A stretch of DNA of 64,000 bases from JAQTNA01 sp043743785 (lineage in GTDB: Bacteria > Pseudomonadota > Gammaproteobacteria > Burkholderiales > Rhodocyclaceae), in contig JAYTVW010000106.1 in the NCBI GenBank assembly GCA_043743785.1, forward strand, positions 18,034 to 82,033, written 5' to 3'. Below, in pieces: positions 19,746 to 27,616 of the stretch. The translations under genes were made by a program, and so were the position numbers. Position 1 is the first letter of the stretch. Every line of letters begins with the position of its first letter. The notes below the pieces were generated by a model. The model saw only the letters and a program-made list of their open reading frames with translations, did no database searches and was not told the DNA's origin.

Positions 19746-20294
19746 CTACGTGGTGGTACTCGGGTTATCCGTGCCGGACTGGGCCGAACGGAAGACCGCC
19801 AGCTTTTGCTGGACGAGCTCATAGGTCTTGTCGATGTTACTGGCGATGTCGCCCTTCAACACGTTCAGGCCCGTCAGGATATCCTTGGCTTCCTTGAAGC
19901 CCTGCTCAATACCCTTGCCGATGGTGGTCATGAACTGGTCCACCGCCGTGGCCTGGTCCATGTCGGGATGCTGGGCCTTGAAAGCGCCGAACATAGCCGT
20001 GGACAAATCCGCTATGCGGGAGGCGGTACCTTCCGGCGTGTTGTCCTGACTGGCGGCAGCCTGGATGGCGTTGTCGCCCAGGTCGGGCTTGAGGACTTCG
20101 TTGAGATTGGAAATGACGCTGGTAAGAAGCAACTGCAAGGTGTGATTCTTGGAGGTGATGGATACCTCCATGGTGGCCTGCACGATGGCGGCGTTCTGCT
20201 GGGTCTTCGCCCCCGCCGCATTCAGCTTGTCGATGGTTTGCTGCTGAGGTGTCCGGCTTTGCGTGACACCGCTGGCTTGCACGCTGGCGATCAT
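19746..20294 (-). CDS. DUF5610-like protein
   Basis: This 182-residue soluble protein has no signal peptide or membrane segment. It is rich in Ala, Gln, Thr and Ser and predicted mostly helical, with a conserved-looking core around residues 85-165 (TPEGTASRIADLSTAMFGAF, then GKGIEQGFKEAKDIL). This pattern resembles the DUF5610 family of uncharacterised proteobacterial proteins; the assignment is from memory of the family, not a search. A good ribosome site (GGGGAGG) precedes the ATG. The gene is flanked by a T-tailed terminator downstream and a hairpin upstream, so it is probably transcribed alone. Its function is unknown. Confidence 0.65.
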   Translation of the reverse strand: MIASVQASGVTQSRTPQQQTIDKLNAAGAKTQQNAAIVQATMEVSITSKNHTLQLLLTSVISNLNEVLKPDLGDNAIQAAASQDNTPEGTASRIADLSTAMFGAFKAQHPDMDQATAVDQFMTTIGKGIEQGFKEAKDILTGLNVLKGDIASNIDKTYELVQQKLAVFRSAQSGTDNPSTTT

Positions 20295-20387
20295 GATGTC
20301 CTCCCCAAGGTTTGATTCATGATCTATTTATAGCGGAAGGCTGATATTCCGCACTGGAATATCCTCGAGAAACTCGTGGTAATGACG

Positions 20388-20413
20388 AACAGGCCGCAAT
20401 TTGGCGGCCTGTT
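20388..20413 (-). terminator. 10-bp hairpin after the ODP-type gene
   Basis: Arms AACAGGCCGC (20388-20397) and GCGGCCTGTT (20404-20413) are perfectly complementary with a 6-base loop. The hairpin lies just downstream of the minus-strand metallo-beta-lactamase-fold gene. Its tail (TT, then CGTCATT) is a weak T tract. Confidence 0.7.
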
Positions 20414-20434
20414 GTATGGAGGAACCAGAAACGG

Positions 20435-21205
20435 TCAGGGCAGCTTGAAGTTTTCCTGGGTCATCAGGTCGATGCCGCACTCCAGGTTTTCCACCCAGCC
20501 GATGAAGCGATTGACCATTTCCTTGCCTTCGAAACGACAGCCGTGCTGAGGCACGATCATGTCGATATCGAGTTTGCGGATCATGTTGGCCCACAGACGG
20601 CAGACCTTGTTGGTGACGATGTAGCGGCGGTGAAAGCCGATCATGCTGGGCAGATGGGCGTCAAAATTGGTGACCGGCTTGGCGGCTTCCACATGATCCA
20701 CCAGGGAGGCCCCCAGGTCGCCGGTGAACAGGATTTTCGACACCGGATCGTAGAAGTGGAAATTGCCCTCCGAATGCATGAAGTGGGCCGAAATCGCATG
20801 GATCTGAGCCTTGCCCAGGGGCAGGCGCGCGCCCTGGTCCGGAATGCCGATGATGCGGCCGGTCAAGTCCCGGCCCGTGGTGAAGTGGGGCACGAAGCGC
20901 ACCCACAGGCTGGAAATCATCACCTTGCAATGGGACACCACGAACCACTTGTTCACCGAAGCGATGATGTCCGGATCCGCATGGGAGGCCAGAATGTAGT
21001 CCAGGTCCTTCGACGGCACATATTTCTGCATGCCCATGAGTAGCGCGTTGTAGGTCATGTTGCCGCCCGGGTCGATGAGGGCGCCGTGGCCGTTGTCCGC
21101 GATCAGAAACTGGTTGCACTGAACGGCATGGTCGTGCTCCTCGTCCACCAGGTCATAAAAGGCCAGACACACGTGACCATCCTTGTTATACAGTTCGACC
21201 GCCAT
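20435..21205 (-). CDS. ODP-type metallo-beta-lactamase-fold diiron protein
   Basis: This 256-residue cytoplasmic protein has the metallo-beta-lactamase fold. Instead of the hydrolase motif HxHxDH it carries SHADPD (His75, Asp77, Asp79). Further likely ligands are His141/His144 (HFMHSEGNFHFYD), Asp163 in LFTGDLGAS and His in VPQHGCRF. This is the pattern of the flavodiiron/ODP branch (FprA-like oxygen- or NO-binding diiron domains), here without the flavodoxin domain. Proteins of this branch bind or reduce oxygen or NO, and stand-alone ODPs can act as oxygen sensors. It follows the GspE/PilB-type ATPase gene by 38 bases on the same strand, so the two probably form an operon. A signalling role is inferred. 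Confidence 0.8.
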   Translation of the reverse strand: MAVELYNKDGHVCLAFYDLVDEEHDHAVQCNQFLIADNGHGALIDPGGNMTYNALLMGMQKYVPSKDLDYILASHADPDIIASVNKWFVVSHCKVMISSLWVRFVPHFTTGRDLTGRIIGIPDQGARLPLGKAQIHAISAHFMHSEGNFHFYDPVSKILFTGDLGASLVDHVEAAKPVTNFDAHLPSMIGFHRRYIVTNKVCRLWANMIRKLDIDMIVPQHGCRFEGKEMVNRFIGWVENLECGIDLMTQENFKLP

Positions 21206-21243
21206 AGTTGTTCCCCAAGTATCTGATTATTATCCGAAGTCCG

Positions 21244-23043
21244 TCACGCCACTTGTTGCGGTGGCGCCACCTTCATGACCTCGTCCATGGTTGTGATGCC
21301 GGCGGCGACCTTGGCCGCGCCGCTGATGCGCAAGGGTTTCATGCCTTCCCGGTAGGCCAGATCCCTTATTTTCGCCAGATCCGCTTTGGCGGACACCAGT
21401 TTCTTCAATTCCGGCGACATGAGCAGGAGTTCATAAATGCCGATCCGCCCCAGGTAGCCGGTCATGCGGCACTCCAGGCAGCCCACGGGCTGGTAAAAGG
21501 CCGGCGGCCGGTTCGCCTTCCAGGGCGCCACCAGAGCATCCCAGGCATCCAACTCTTCCGGCCGGGGGACGGCAGGCACTTTGCAGTGGGGGCACAGGGT
21601 ACGCAATAGACGTTGTGCCATGACGCCCAGCAGGGTGGAATTCAGCAGGTAGGCCGGCACGCCCAAATCCGCCAGGCGGGTGATGGCCGAGGGCGCATCG
21701 TTGGTATGCAGGGTGGTCAGCACCAAGTGCCCCGTCAGCGCCGCCTGGATGGCCATGTCGCCAGTCTCGAAATCCCGCACCTCACCCACCATGATGATGT
21801 CCGGGTCCTGGCGCATGAGGGCGCGCACGCCCTGAGCGAAGCTCATGTCAATGGCGTTCTGCACCTGTACCTGGTTGAAGGATGGCTCCACCATCTCGAT
21901 GGGATCCTCGATGGTGCACACATTCACTTCCGGCGTCGCCAGTTGCTTCAGGGTCGAATACAGGGTGGTAGTCTTGCCGGAACCCGTCGGCCCGGTCACC
22001 AGCACGATACCGTTGGGCTGGGAGGTCATGTCATGCCAGCGCCGCACGTCCTCGTCGGAGAAGCCCAGGTCGGCAAAGTCCCGCACCAGCACTTCCGGAT
22101 CGAAGATACGCATCACCAGCTTTTCGCCGAAGGCCGTGGGCAGGGTGGACAGGCGCAGTTCCACCTCCTGGCCCCCCGGCGTGCGCGTCTTGATGCGGCC
22201 GTCCTGGGGGCGGCGGCGTTCCACCACGTCCATGCGCCCCAGCACCTTGATGCGGCTGGTCATGGCCAGCATGACTGTCATGGGAATCTGGTACACCTGA
22301 TGCAGCACCCCGTCGATGCGAAAGCGCACGATGCCCATGTCGCGTCGCGGCTCCATGTGGATATCGCTGGCACGCTGTTCGAAGGCGTATTGCCACAGCC
22401 AATCGACGATGTGCACAATGTGCTGGTCGTTGGCATCGAACTGGCGGTTGGCCTTGCCCAGTTCCACCAACTGCTCAAAATTGGAAAGCTTCGATTTCTG
22501 GCTGCCGTCACCATTCTGGGCCGCCTTCTTCACCGAGCGGGCCAGGTTGTAGAACTCCACCAGGTAGCGGGCGATATCCACCGGATTGGCAACGACCCGG
22601 CGAATTTCCTTCTTCAGGATGGGCGCCAGTTCCTTTTCCCACTCCCGCACCCAGGGTTCCGCCGTGGCAACCACCACTTCCCGGGCACTCACTTCCACCG
22701 GCAGGATGCGAAAGCGCGCCGCGTAGGCATTCGACATCACCTCCGTGACCGGGGCGAAATCGATGCGCAAGGGGTCAATGTGCAGGTAAGGCAGGCCGCT
22801 CTTCTCCGCCAGCCATTCGGAGAGGGAATCCAGAGTGAGCGGGCGGCCCGTCACGGCGGACTTCCACTTCTGCTCCGCCACCAAGGCCAGGGGATGGGCA
22901 TCACCCCGGTAATAGCGCCGCTCCTGGCCGAATTTTTCCGCCTCCGCCGGAGCCACCATGCCGTCCGCCACCAGACCCGCCAGAACGTCGGCAAGCGTCA
23001 GCCGGTGTTCCTGAGTGGCATCGGGAGGGAATGAATTCGGCAT
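21244..23043 (-). CDS. GspE/PilB-family secretion or pilus ATPase
   Basis: This 599-residue ATPase of the type II secretion / type IV pilus family has an MshEN-type N-terminal domain at about residues 80-165 and a linker rich in Lys and Gln near 170-190. Then come Walker A GPTGSGKTT (351-359), an Asp box, Walker B with MVGEVRD (Glu421), and the His box TLHTNDAPSA. Cys484/487 and Cys522/525 form the two CxxC pairs of the zinc-binding C-terminal element, typical of GspE and PilB assembly ATPases. No platform protein, pilin or other secretion gene lies nearby, so it is an orphan here; its partner is the downstream ODP-type protein gene. It may power type IV pili encoded elsewhere or a dedicated process. 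Confidence 0.88.
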   Translation of the reverse strand: MPNSFPPDATQEHRLTLADVLAGLVADGMVAPAEAEKFGQERRYYRGDAHPLALVAEQKWKSAVTGRPLTLDSLSEWLAEKSGLPYLHIDPLRIDFAPVTEVMSNAYAARFRILPVEVSAREVVVATAEPWVREWEKELAPILKKEIRRVVANPVDIARYLVEFYNLARSVKKAAQNGDGSQKSKLSNFEQLVELGKANRQFDANDQHIVHIVDWLWQYAFEQRASDIHMEPRRDMGIVRFRIDGVLHQVYQIPMTVMLAMTSRIKVLGRMDVVERRRPQDGRIKTRTPGGQEVELRLSTLPTAFGEKLVMRIFDPEVLVRDFADLGFSDEDVRRWHDMTSQPNGIVLVTGPTGSGKTTTLYSTLKQLATPEVNVCTIEDPIEMVEPSFNQVQVQNAIDMSFAQGVRALMRQDPDIIMVGEVRDFETGDMAIQAALTGHLVLTTLHTNDAPSAITRLADLGVPAYLLNSTLLGVMAQRLLRTLCPHCKVPAVPRPEELDAWDALVAPWKANRPPAFYQPVGCLECRMTGYLGRIGIYELLLMSPELKKLVSAKADLAKIRDLAYREGMKPLRISGAAKVAAGITTMDEVMKVAPPQQVA

Positions 23044-23210
23044 TTATCCTGAACGGAAGAAAACTGGCGGGAAAGCAGCACTGCCGAACTATAGCGGAGT
23101 GGCGCCCCGCACTCAACACACCCCAGAGCTTGTCATGATCTATTTGATCCCTCCGCAAGCCCTTGGCCGGGCCGGCCACGGCGCTCGCGCCAGCTTGGCT
23201 ATCCGCCGTG

Positions 23211-24593
23211 TCAGGCTGCCTTGCCTTCGCGATTCCCTGGAAACGCCACTTCCGCCTTCAGTCCCCCCAGTTCTTTGTCCCGATCCAGGTTAAACCGTGC
23301 GCCATGCAGTTCGGCAATACGGGAGACGATGGACAGACCCAGGCCGTGGCCCGACGGGCCGCCATTCGCCAGGCGATGAAAGCGCTGAAGGGCGGCGTCC
23401 CGTTGCTCCGCTGGAATGCCGGGGCCGGAGTCTCCCACCCGCAGCACCGCAGCGCCGTTCGCCGCCGGCAGAACGGACACCAGCACCCGTCCGCCCTCCG
23501 GCGTGTAGCGGATGGCGTTGTCCACCAGGTTGCGCAGCAGAATGCGCAGCCAGTCCGGGGTGCCGGCGACAGACACCGGCAAGTCCGCTTCCAGGGCAAA
23601 ATCCAGGTTCTTGTCGAGTGCGGCCGGCCCCTGGGTGGCGCACACCTCCCGGGCCAGTTCCCCCAGATCAACGAGGCTGCACTCCGGCAGGCTGCGCTCC
23701 GGGTCCAGGCGCGCCAGTTGCAACATCTGTTCCACCAGTCGCGACGCCCGGCCCAAGCCCTGATCCAGTTGACCCAGGGCATGCTGCCGTTCCCGCTCGT
23801 CACGGGCATTCCTGGCCACATGGAGCTGGGCCTGCAGCGCCGCCAGGGGGGTACGCAATTCATGGGCGGCATCGGAAGTAAAACGCCGCTCCTGCTCCAA
23901 CGCAGCTTCCACTTCCCCCAGCAGACGGTTCAGGGTGGCGACCAGAGGGGCTACTTCCTCCGGAATGGCGGTGGCGGGCAGACGTACCAGATGGTCCGCG
24001 CCACGCCGGTCCAGTTCTTGGCGCAACTGGGCCAGGGGACGCAGGGCTTGGCCCGTGGCCAACCACACCCATAGCGCCAGGAAGGGCGTTCCCAGGAGAA
24101 TGGGCCACATGAACTGCATCACCGTCCTGGCCACCAACTCGTCCCGAATGGAGTGATCCTCCCCGACCTGGACCTGGAAGCGCCCGCCCTCGTCGCGGAT
24201 GGAGAAATAGCGCCAGTGGCCAAGCGTATCCTCGACTTCGGAAAAGCCGTCCCGGGCCACCAGGGGCGTTTCCGGCGCATTTGGTGAGCGCAGCAACAAA
24301 TGACCGGCGCCATCCCGTAACTGGAACATCAACTTTTGGGCTTCCGGCAAGCCATGGTGAGGCGTCGCGCCCGGACGGTGCGGCCAGGGCGTGCCGGGCT
24401 TCAGGTCGCTGTCCTGATCTGCAAGAGCAATGGCCAGCAGGGTATGGGCCACCTGGGACATCTGCACATCGAAGAGTTCGTCCACCTCGTGGTGGGCATT
24501 GCGGTAGCTGATGGCGGCCACCAAGGCCCAGAAAATCAGGGAACCGGACAACAACAGGACCAGCAGGCGCCGTTTCAGTGAACTGGGTTTCAT
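23211..24593 (-). CDS. Sensor histidine kinase of the QseC/TctE type
   Basis: This 460-residue inner-membrane kinase has a first membrane helix at about residues 10-28, a periplasmic sensor domain of about 130 residues (30-155), a second helix at about 160-180, a HAMP linker, and the H box FTSDAAHELRTPLAAL with phospho-acceptor His244. The ATPase part shows the N box (NLVDNAIRYTPEG), G1 (GDSGPGIP) and G2 (GHGLGLSIV). The start overlaps the end of the response regulator gene by 4 bases, so the pair is translationally coupled. The sensor domain has several His residues (HRPGATPHHG near 72-81), compatible with a metal signal but not diagnostic. It is the likely partner of the adjacent OmpR-type regulator and, through the shared promoter boxes, of the metal efflux operon. 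Confidence 0.92.
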   Translation of the reverse strand: MKPSSLKRRLLVLLLSGSLIFWALVAAISYRNAHHEVDELFDVQMSQVAHTLLAIALADQDSDLKPGTPWPHRPGATPHHGLPEAQKLMFQLRDGAGHLLLRSPNAPETPLVARDGFSEVEDTLGHWRYFSIRDEGGRFQVQVGEDHSIRDELVARTVMQFMWPILLGTPFLALWVWLATGQALRPLAQLRQELDRRGADHLVRLPATAIPEEVAPLVATLNRLLGEVEAALEQERRFTSDAAHELRTPLAALQAQLHVARNARDERERQHALGQLDQGLGRASRLVEQMLQLARLDPERSLPECSLVDLGELAREVCATQGPAALDKNLDFALEADLPVSVAGTPDWLRILLRNLVDNAIRYTPEGGRVLVSVLPAANGAAVLRVGDSGPGIPAEQRDAALQRFHRLANGGPSGHGLGLSIVSRIAELHGARFNLDRDKELGGLKAEVAFPGNREGKAA

Positions 24594-25246
24594 TTCGCCA
24601 CCAGATAGCCGACGCCGCGCAGAGTACGGATCAGCTCGGCGCCCAGCTTCTTGCGCAGATGGTGGATATGCACTTCCACGGCATTGCTGTCCACTTCCGC
24701 CTGCCAGCCGTAGAGGGCCTGCTCCAGCTGAGCCCGGGTCACCACCTGGCCGGCATGTTCCAGCAGGTGGTGCAGAATGGCGAACTCCTTGGCCAGCAGG
24801 GGAATTTCCTGGCCGCCCCGGGTGACCCGGTGGGCCGCCGGATCGAGCACGAGGTCGCCCGTTTCCAACAATGGCGTGGCCCGCCCCCCGGCGCGGCGCA
24901 CCACGGCCCGGATACGCGCTGCCAATTCGAACATGTCCAAGGGCTTCACCAGGTAATCATCGGCACCGCTATCCAGGCCCTTGATCTTGTCCACCGTGGC
25001 ATCCCGCGCCGTCAGCACCAGCACCGGCACCCGGTTACCCGTGCTGCGCAGGCGCTGCAAGAGCGTCAGGCCATCCAGGCGCGGCAGGCCCAGGTCCAGC
25101 ACCACACAGGCGAACTCCTCCGCCGCCAGGGCCGACTCCCCCGTGACACCGTCCTTCATCCAGTCCACCGTGAATCCGGCCTGGGACAGGCCTGTGGACA
25201 GGCCGTCTCCGAGCACCGGGTCGTCTTCGATCAGAAGGATGCGCAT
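24590..25246 (-). CDS. OmpR-family response regulator (QseB/PmrA type)
   Basis: This 218-residue regulator has a receiver domain (residues 1-115: acidic pair IEDDP, phospho-acceptor Asp51 in VVLDLGLPRLDG, Lys near 101 in YLVKPLD) and an OmpR-type winged-helix DNA-binding domain at about 130-216, ending in RTLRGVGYLVAK. QseB and PmrA relatives bind direct repeats of CTTAAG-like half-sites 5 bp apart. Two such sites occur in this window, upstream of its own operon and of the RND efflux operon. Unusually, no Shine-Dalgarno sequence precedes the ATG: the 5' flank is a 4-unit TTTCACn heptamer array ending 7 bases before it. It overlaps the kinase gene by 4 bases. Confidence 0.92.
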   Translation of the reverse strand: MRILLIEDDPVLGDGLSTGLSQAGFTVDWMKDGVTGESALAAEEFACVVLDLGLPRLDGLTLLQRLRSTGNRVPVLVLTARDATVDKIKGLDSGADDYLVKPLDMFELAARIRAVVRRAGGRATPLLETGDLVLDPAAHRVTRGGQEIPLLAKEFAILHHLLEHAGQVVTRAQLEQALYGWQAEVDSNAVEVHIHHLRKKLGAELIRTLRGVGYLVAK

Positions 25247-25253
25247 CGTGGGG

Positions 25254-25281
25254 CGTGAAAGGTGAAAAGTGAAAGGTGAAA
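25254..25281 (-). repeat. Heptamer array, four GTGAAAn units, upstream of the regulator gene
   Basis: Four 7-base units of the type nGTGAAA on the plus strand lie head to tail between the cytochrome b561 gene and the regulator start. There is no inverted partner within the gap. It belongs to the same family as the arrays at 42.4, 46.6, 56.3, 57.5 and 59.8 kb. Confidence 0.85.
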
Positions 25282-25330
25282 TGTAAGGGCACGCTGCGCA
25301 TGGCCCTTGCGGCTTGGCAAAAGCATGGTA

Positions 25331-25936
25331 TCAGGGCTGCTTGTCGTCGGGCAGCGGCCGATACTGCCAGCCGCTCACCATGGCCTGGGCCAGGGGGGCA
25401 CCGCGGCGCTCGTGGAATATCAAGGCGCCCACATGTACCAGGATGAAGGCCAGGATCAGGTTGGCGGCCACTTCGTGAATTTCCTTGAAGCCGTGGGCCC
25501 AATCCTTGGTAATGCCGCGACCAGCCAGCGGACCCAGATCAAACCAGCCGGCGGCGGCGATGAATCCCGTAGCCACCATGCCCAAGAGCACCGCATACAG
25601 TCCCAGATAGGCCAGGCTGGCCCATTGATCGTGGCCGAAGGCGTTGGCGTCGGCTTTTTCGCGCCGCAGCCACACGGCCGGATGCCAGAAATCGGACCAG
25701 CGGGCGTGCCGGGCACCGACCATGCCCCACAGCAGGCGCAGTCCCAGGGTTCCCGCAAACACATATCCTGCGAAGACATGGACATGCCAGAGGGACTCCC
25801 GGGCCGGTCCCTTGGCAAACAAGTCTTCGCTGAGCTCGGTGCCAAAGAGGCACAGGATGACCACGACCAGCGTCCAGTGGATCAAACGCAGTACGGGGTC
25901 ATAAGCCTTGCTGCGGCGGTAGGTGACGGTGTCCAT
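25331..25936 (-). CDS. Cytochrome b561-family membrane protein
   Basis: A four-helix inner-membrane b-type cytochrome of about 201 residues. The start at 25936 (MDTVTYRRSKAYDP) is chosen over an in-frame Met 30 bases upstream because GGAGAA sits 7 bases before it. Heme-ligand-type histidines occur in RLIHWTLV (His20), HVHVFAGY (His51/53), KEIHEVAAN (His154) and FILVHVGA (His168), as in the cytochrome b561 / hydrogenase b-subunit family. Such proteins pass electrons between quinol and periplasmic partners. It appears to be the first gene of an operon with the response regulator and kinase, under a CTTAAG-box promoter. Its link with metal stress or redox sensing is inferred from that shared promoter architecture. 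Confidence 0.88.
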   Translation of the reverse strand: MDTVTYRRSKAYDPVLRLIHWTLVVVILCLFGTELSEDLFAKGPARESLWHVHVFAGYVFAGTLGLRLLWGMVGARHARWSDFWHPAVWLRREKADANAFGHDQWASLAYLGLYAVLLGMVATGFIAAAGWFDLGPLAGRGITKDWAHGFKEIHEVAANLILAFILVHVGALIFHERRGAPLAQAMVSGWQYRPLPDDKQP

Positions 25937-25964
25937 GAATTTCTCCAAACAGGCAATGCCCCGC

Positions 25965-25997
25965 ACCTTACGCCCCGAGGCTTAAGCCATGCTTATG
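25965..25997 (-). promoter_or_regulatory. CTTAAG-box promoter of the cytochrome-regulator-kinase operon
   Basis: Read on the minus strand: CATAAG (25997-25992), 5 bases, CTTAAG (25986-25981), 10 bases, then a -10-like TAAGGT (25970-25965), followed by a 28-base leader with a good ribosome site. The half-site repeat fits the PmrA/QseB-type operator (YTTAAK, 5 bp, YTTAAK) with one mismatch. The layout is identical to that at 31786-31818. Confidence 0.7.
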
Positions 25998-26007
25998 GTG
26001 GTCGCTT

Positions 26008-26044
26008 GCCGGGTAGCAACCCGGCTTGTCGGAATAAATTCCGA
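26008..26044 (-). terminator. Two adjacent hairpins after the efflux operon
   Basis: GCCGGGT (26008-26014) pairs with ACCCGGC (26019-26025), and TCGGAAT (26029-26035) pairs with ATTCCGA (26038-26044). They lie directly downstream of the outer-membrane factor gene, and may end the efflux transcript or be a REP-like element. Confidence 0.55.
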
Positions 26045-26051
26045 CCTAAAT

Positions 26052-27311
26052 TCAATGTTCATCTTCGTCCCCATCCAGCGCCCACAGGTGGTGGGCATCC
26101 AGCAGCAGGCGATCCGCCAGTTCCAGGGCGTCCAGACGGCTCAACAAGGCGGACAGGCGAGCCTCGAAACTCAGGCGCCGGGCGGCGAGGGCTTCCGCCA
26201 GCCCCGCTTCACCCAGGGCGTGGGCACGGCTGACCATGTCCGCCGCCTCGCTGAAGCGCTGGGCCGCCGCTTCCCGGCCCTGCCAAGCAGCATGAGCCAG
26301 GCGGGCAGCCTCGATGAGGCTGGCAGCTTCTGCTTCCACCTTGAGTTTCATCCCGGCTTCCCGGGCCGAGGCTGCATCGGCCTGGGCCAGCACCATGTCC
26401 GCCGTGGCACGCCGGGCACCGCCGGGCAAGGCAAAGGACAGAGTCAGGGCGGTCAGATGCTCCTCGCCCCCCCGCTCCCGCGCCATGCGTACGCCTAGCG
26501 TCGGGTCTGGCAGGCTTTCCTGGTCGGCGCGCCGCGCGGCAAGCGTGGACTTCCTGGCCTCGGCACGGGCCACACCCAGTTCGTGGTTGTGTTCAAGAAT
26601 CAATCCCAGCCAGCTTTCCGTCGTGCCCTGCAGCGGCACGGGCGCCGGCAATACCAGGTCCGCCGCTGACAAGGGCAGGCCGGGAAAACGCTTCTGCAGT
26701 TCCTGCCGTCGGGCGACTTCCCGGGACTCGGCTTCCCGGGACTGGGCCTGGGCCTGAGCCAAAGCCGCCTGGGCCTGCACCGCCTCCAGACGGGCCGCAT
26801 CCCCCAGCTGGTGGCGCCGCTGCACTGACTTCTCCTGGCGACCCAGGATTTCCGCCTGCAGCCGGCTTTCCTTGGCCGTTTCCCGCGCCCGCAGCCAGTC
26901 GAACCAGGTTTTCATCAGGAGGCGGCTGGATTCGTGCAGGGCATCGCCCTGGGCTATACGCGCAACAGCCACTCCGGCGGCACCGAGGGCCGCATCCGTG
27001 CCGGCCTTGCCGGGAAGGCGGATAGACCGTTCCAGGCCTGCATCCCATTCGGCGAAGCGTTGCGGCAGCGCCGGCTCCCGCACTTCCCGCTGCTGGCGAG
27101 CGAGTCGCACTGTCCATTCATGGGGTCCGGCAGCCAAGCGCGCCCGATTGGCTTCCTCCGCCTTCAGGAGGCTGTCCGCCGCCGTGACCATGGGCGAGGC
27201 ACGCAGCAGGCGCGCCACGACTTCCGTCGGCGGCAGCTCCGGATGGGCGTCCGCGCCGGTTGCGAGCACCGGAAAGGTGGCGCAAAGCACCATGGCAAGG
27301 TAGCGCATCAT
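26052..27311 (-). CDS. Outer-membrane efflux protein (CzcC/TolC family) of the RND system
   Basis: This 419-residue TolC-type protein has a signal peptide (MMRYLAMVLCATFPVLATGADA). The mature protein is largely helical and rich in Ala, Glu, Gln and Arg, with two related halves as in OEP-family trimers. The halves carry similar phrases, for example LARQQREVREPALPQRFAEWDAGLE and VRMARERGGEEHLTALTLSFALPGG. It would form the outer-membrane channel that the adaptor and RND pump dock onto. The ATG overlaps the stop of the DUF3240 gene, so it is the last gene of a tightly packed operon. The acidic C-terminus (DGDEDEH) could bind metal, which is speculation. Confidence 0.88.
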   Translation of the reverse strand: MMRYLAMVLCATFPVLATGADAHPELPPTEVVARLLRASPMVTAADSLLKAEEANRARLAAGPHEWTVRLARQQREVREPALPQRFAEWDAGLERSIRLPGKAGTDAALGAAGVAVARIAQGDALHESSRLLMKTWFDWLRARETAKESRLQAEILGRQEKSVQRRHQLGDAARLEAVQAQAALAQAQAQSREAESREVARRQELQKRFPGLPLSAADLVLPAPVPLQGTTESWLGLILEHNHELGVARAEARKSTLAARRADQESLPDPTLGVRMARERGGEEHLTALTLSFALPGGARRATADMVLAQADAASAREAGMKLKVEAEAASLIEAARLAHAAWQGREAAAQRFSEAADMVSRAHALGEAGLAEALAARRLSFEARLSALLSRLDALELADRLLLDAHHLWALDGDEDEH

Positions 27312-27616
27312 CCCAGCCTCCCCGCCGCCAGTACCGGCGACACCCAGTAGAACACCGCCGGATTGGGCAGGGCATGACGCAGGTAGCCCAGCAGGGCCAC
27401 CGCGTCTTCCTGGCTCAGCAGCAATTCCATCTGCACCCTGGCGGCGTGGCCGCTGACCAGTTCCGCCGGGCCGGACAGGGGCACATCGGAGCCATGAGCT
27501 TCTACCGGAAAGCTGGCGAAACTCACATTCAGTTCCGGATGGGAAAGCAGCAGATCCCCCACGGCCTCTTCAAGGCCGGCGGGCAGGATCAGATTCAGGC
27601 AGGTATCGAGGCTCAT
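27308..27616 (-). CDS. DUF3240 family protein
   Basis: A 102-residue soluble protein with a PII/ferredoxin-like beta-alpha-beta pattern (LNLILPAGLEEAVGDLLL and VQMELLLSQEDAVALLGYLRHALP). It matches the DUF3240 family, which is known from heavy-metal RND operons of betaproteobacteria, usually just beside the pump gene, and has no settled role. It overlaps both the pump gene (4 bases) and the outer-membrane factor gene, so it is co-translated with the efflux machinery. A regulatory or assembly function on the pump is plausible but inferred. Confidence 0.8.
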   Translation of the reverse strand: MSLDTCLNLILPAGLEEAVGDLLLSHPELNVSFASFPVEAHGSDVPLSGPAELVSGHAARVQMELLLSQEDAVALLGYLRHALPNPAVFYWVSPVLAAGRLG

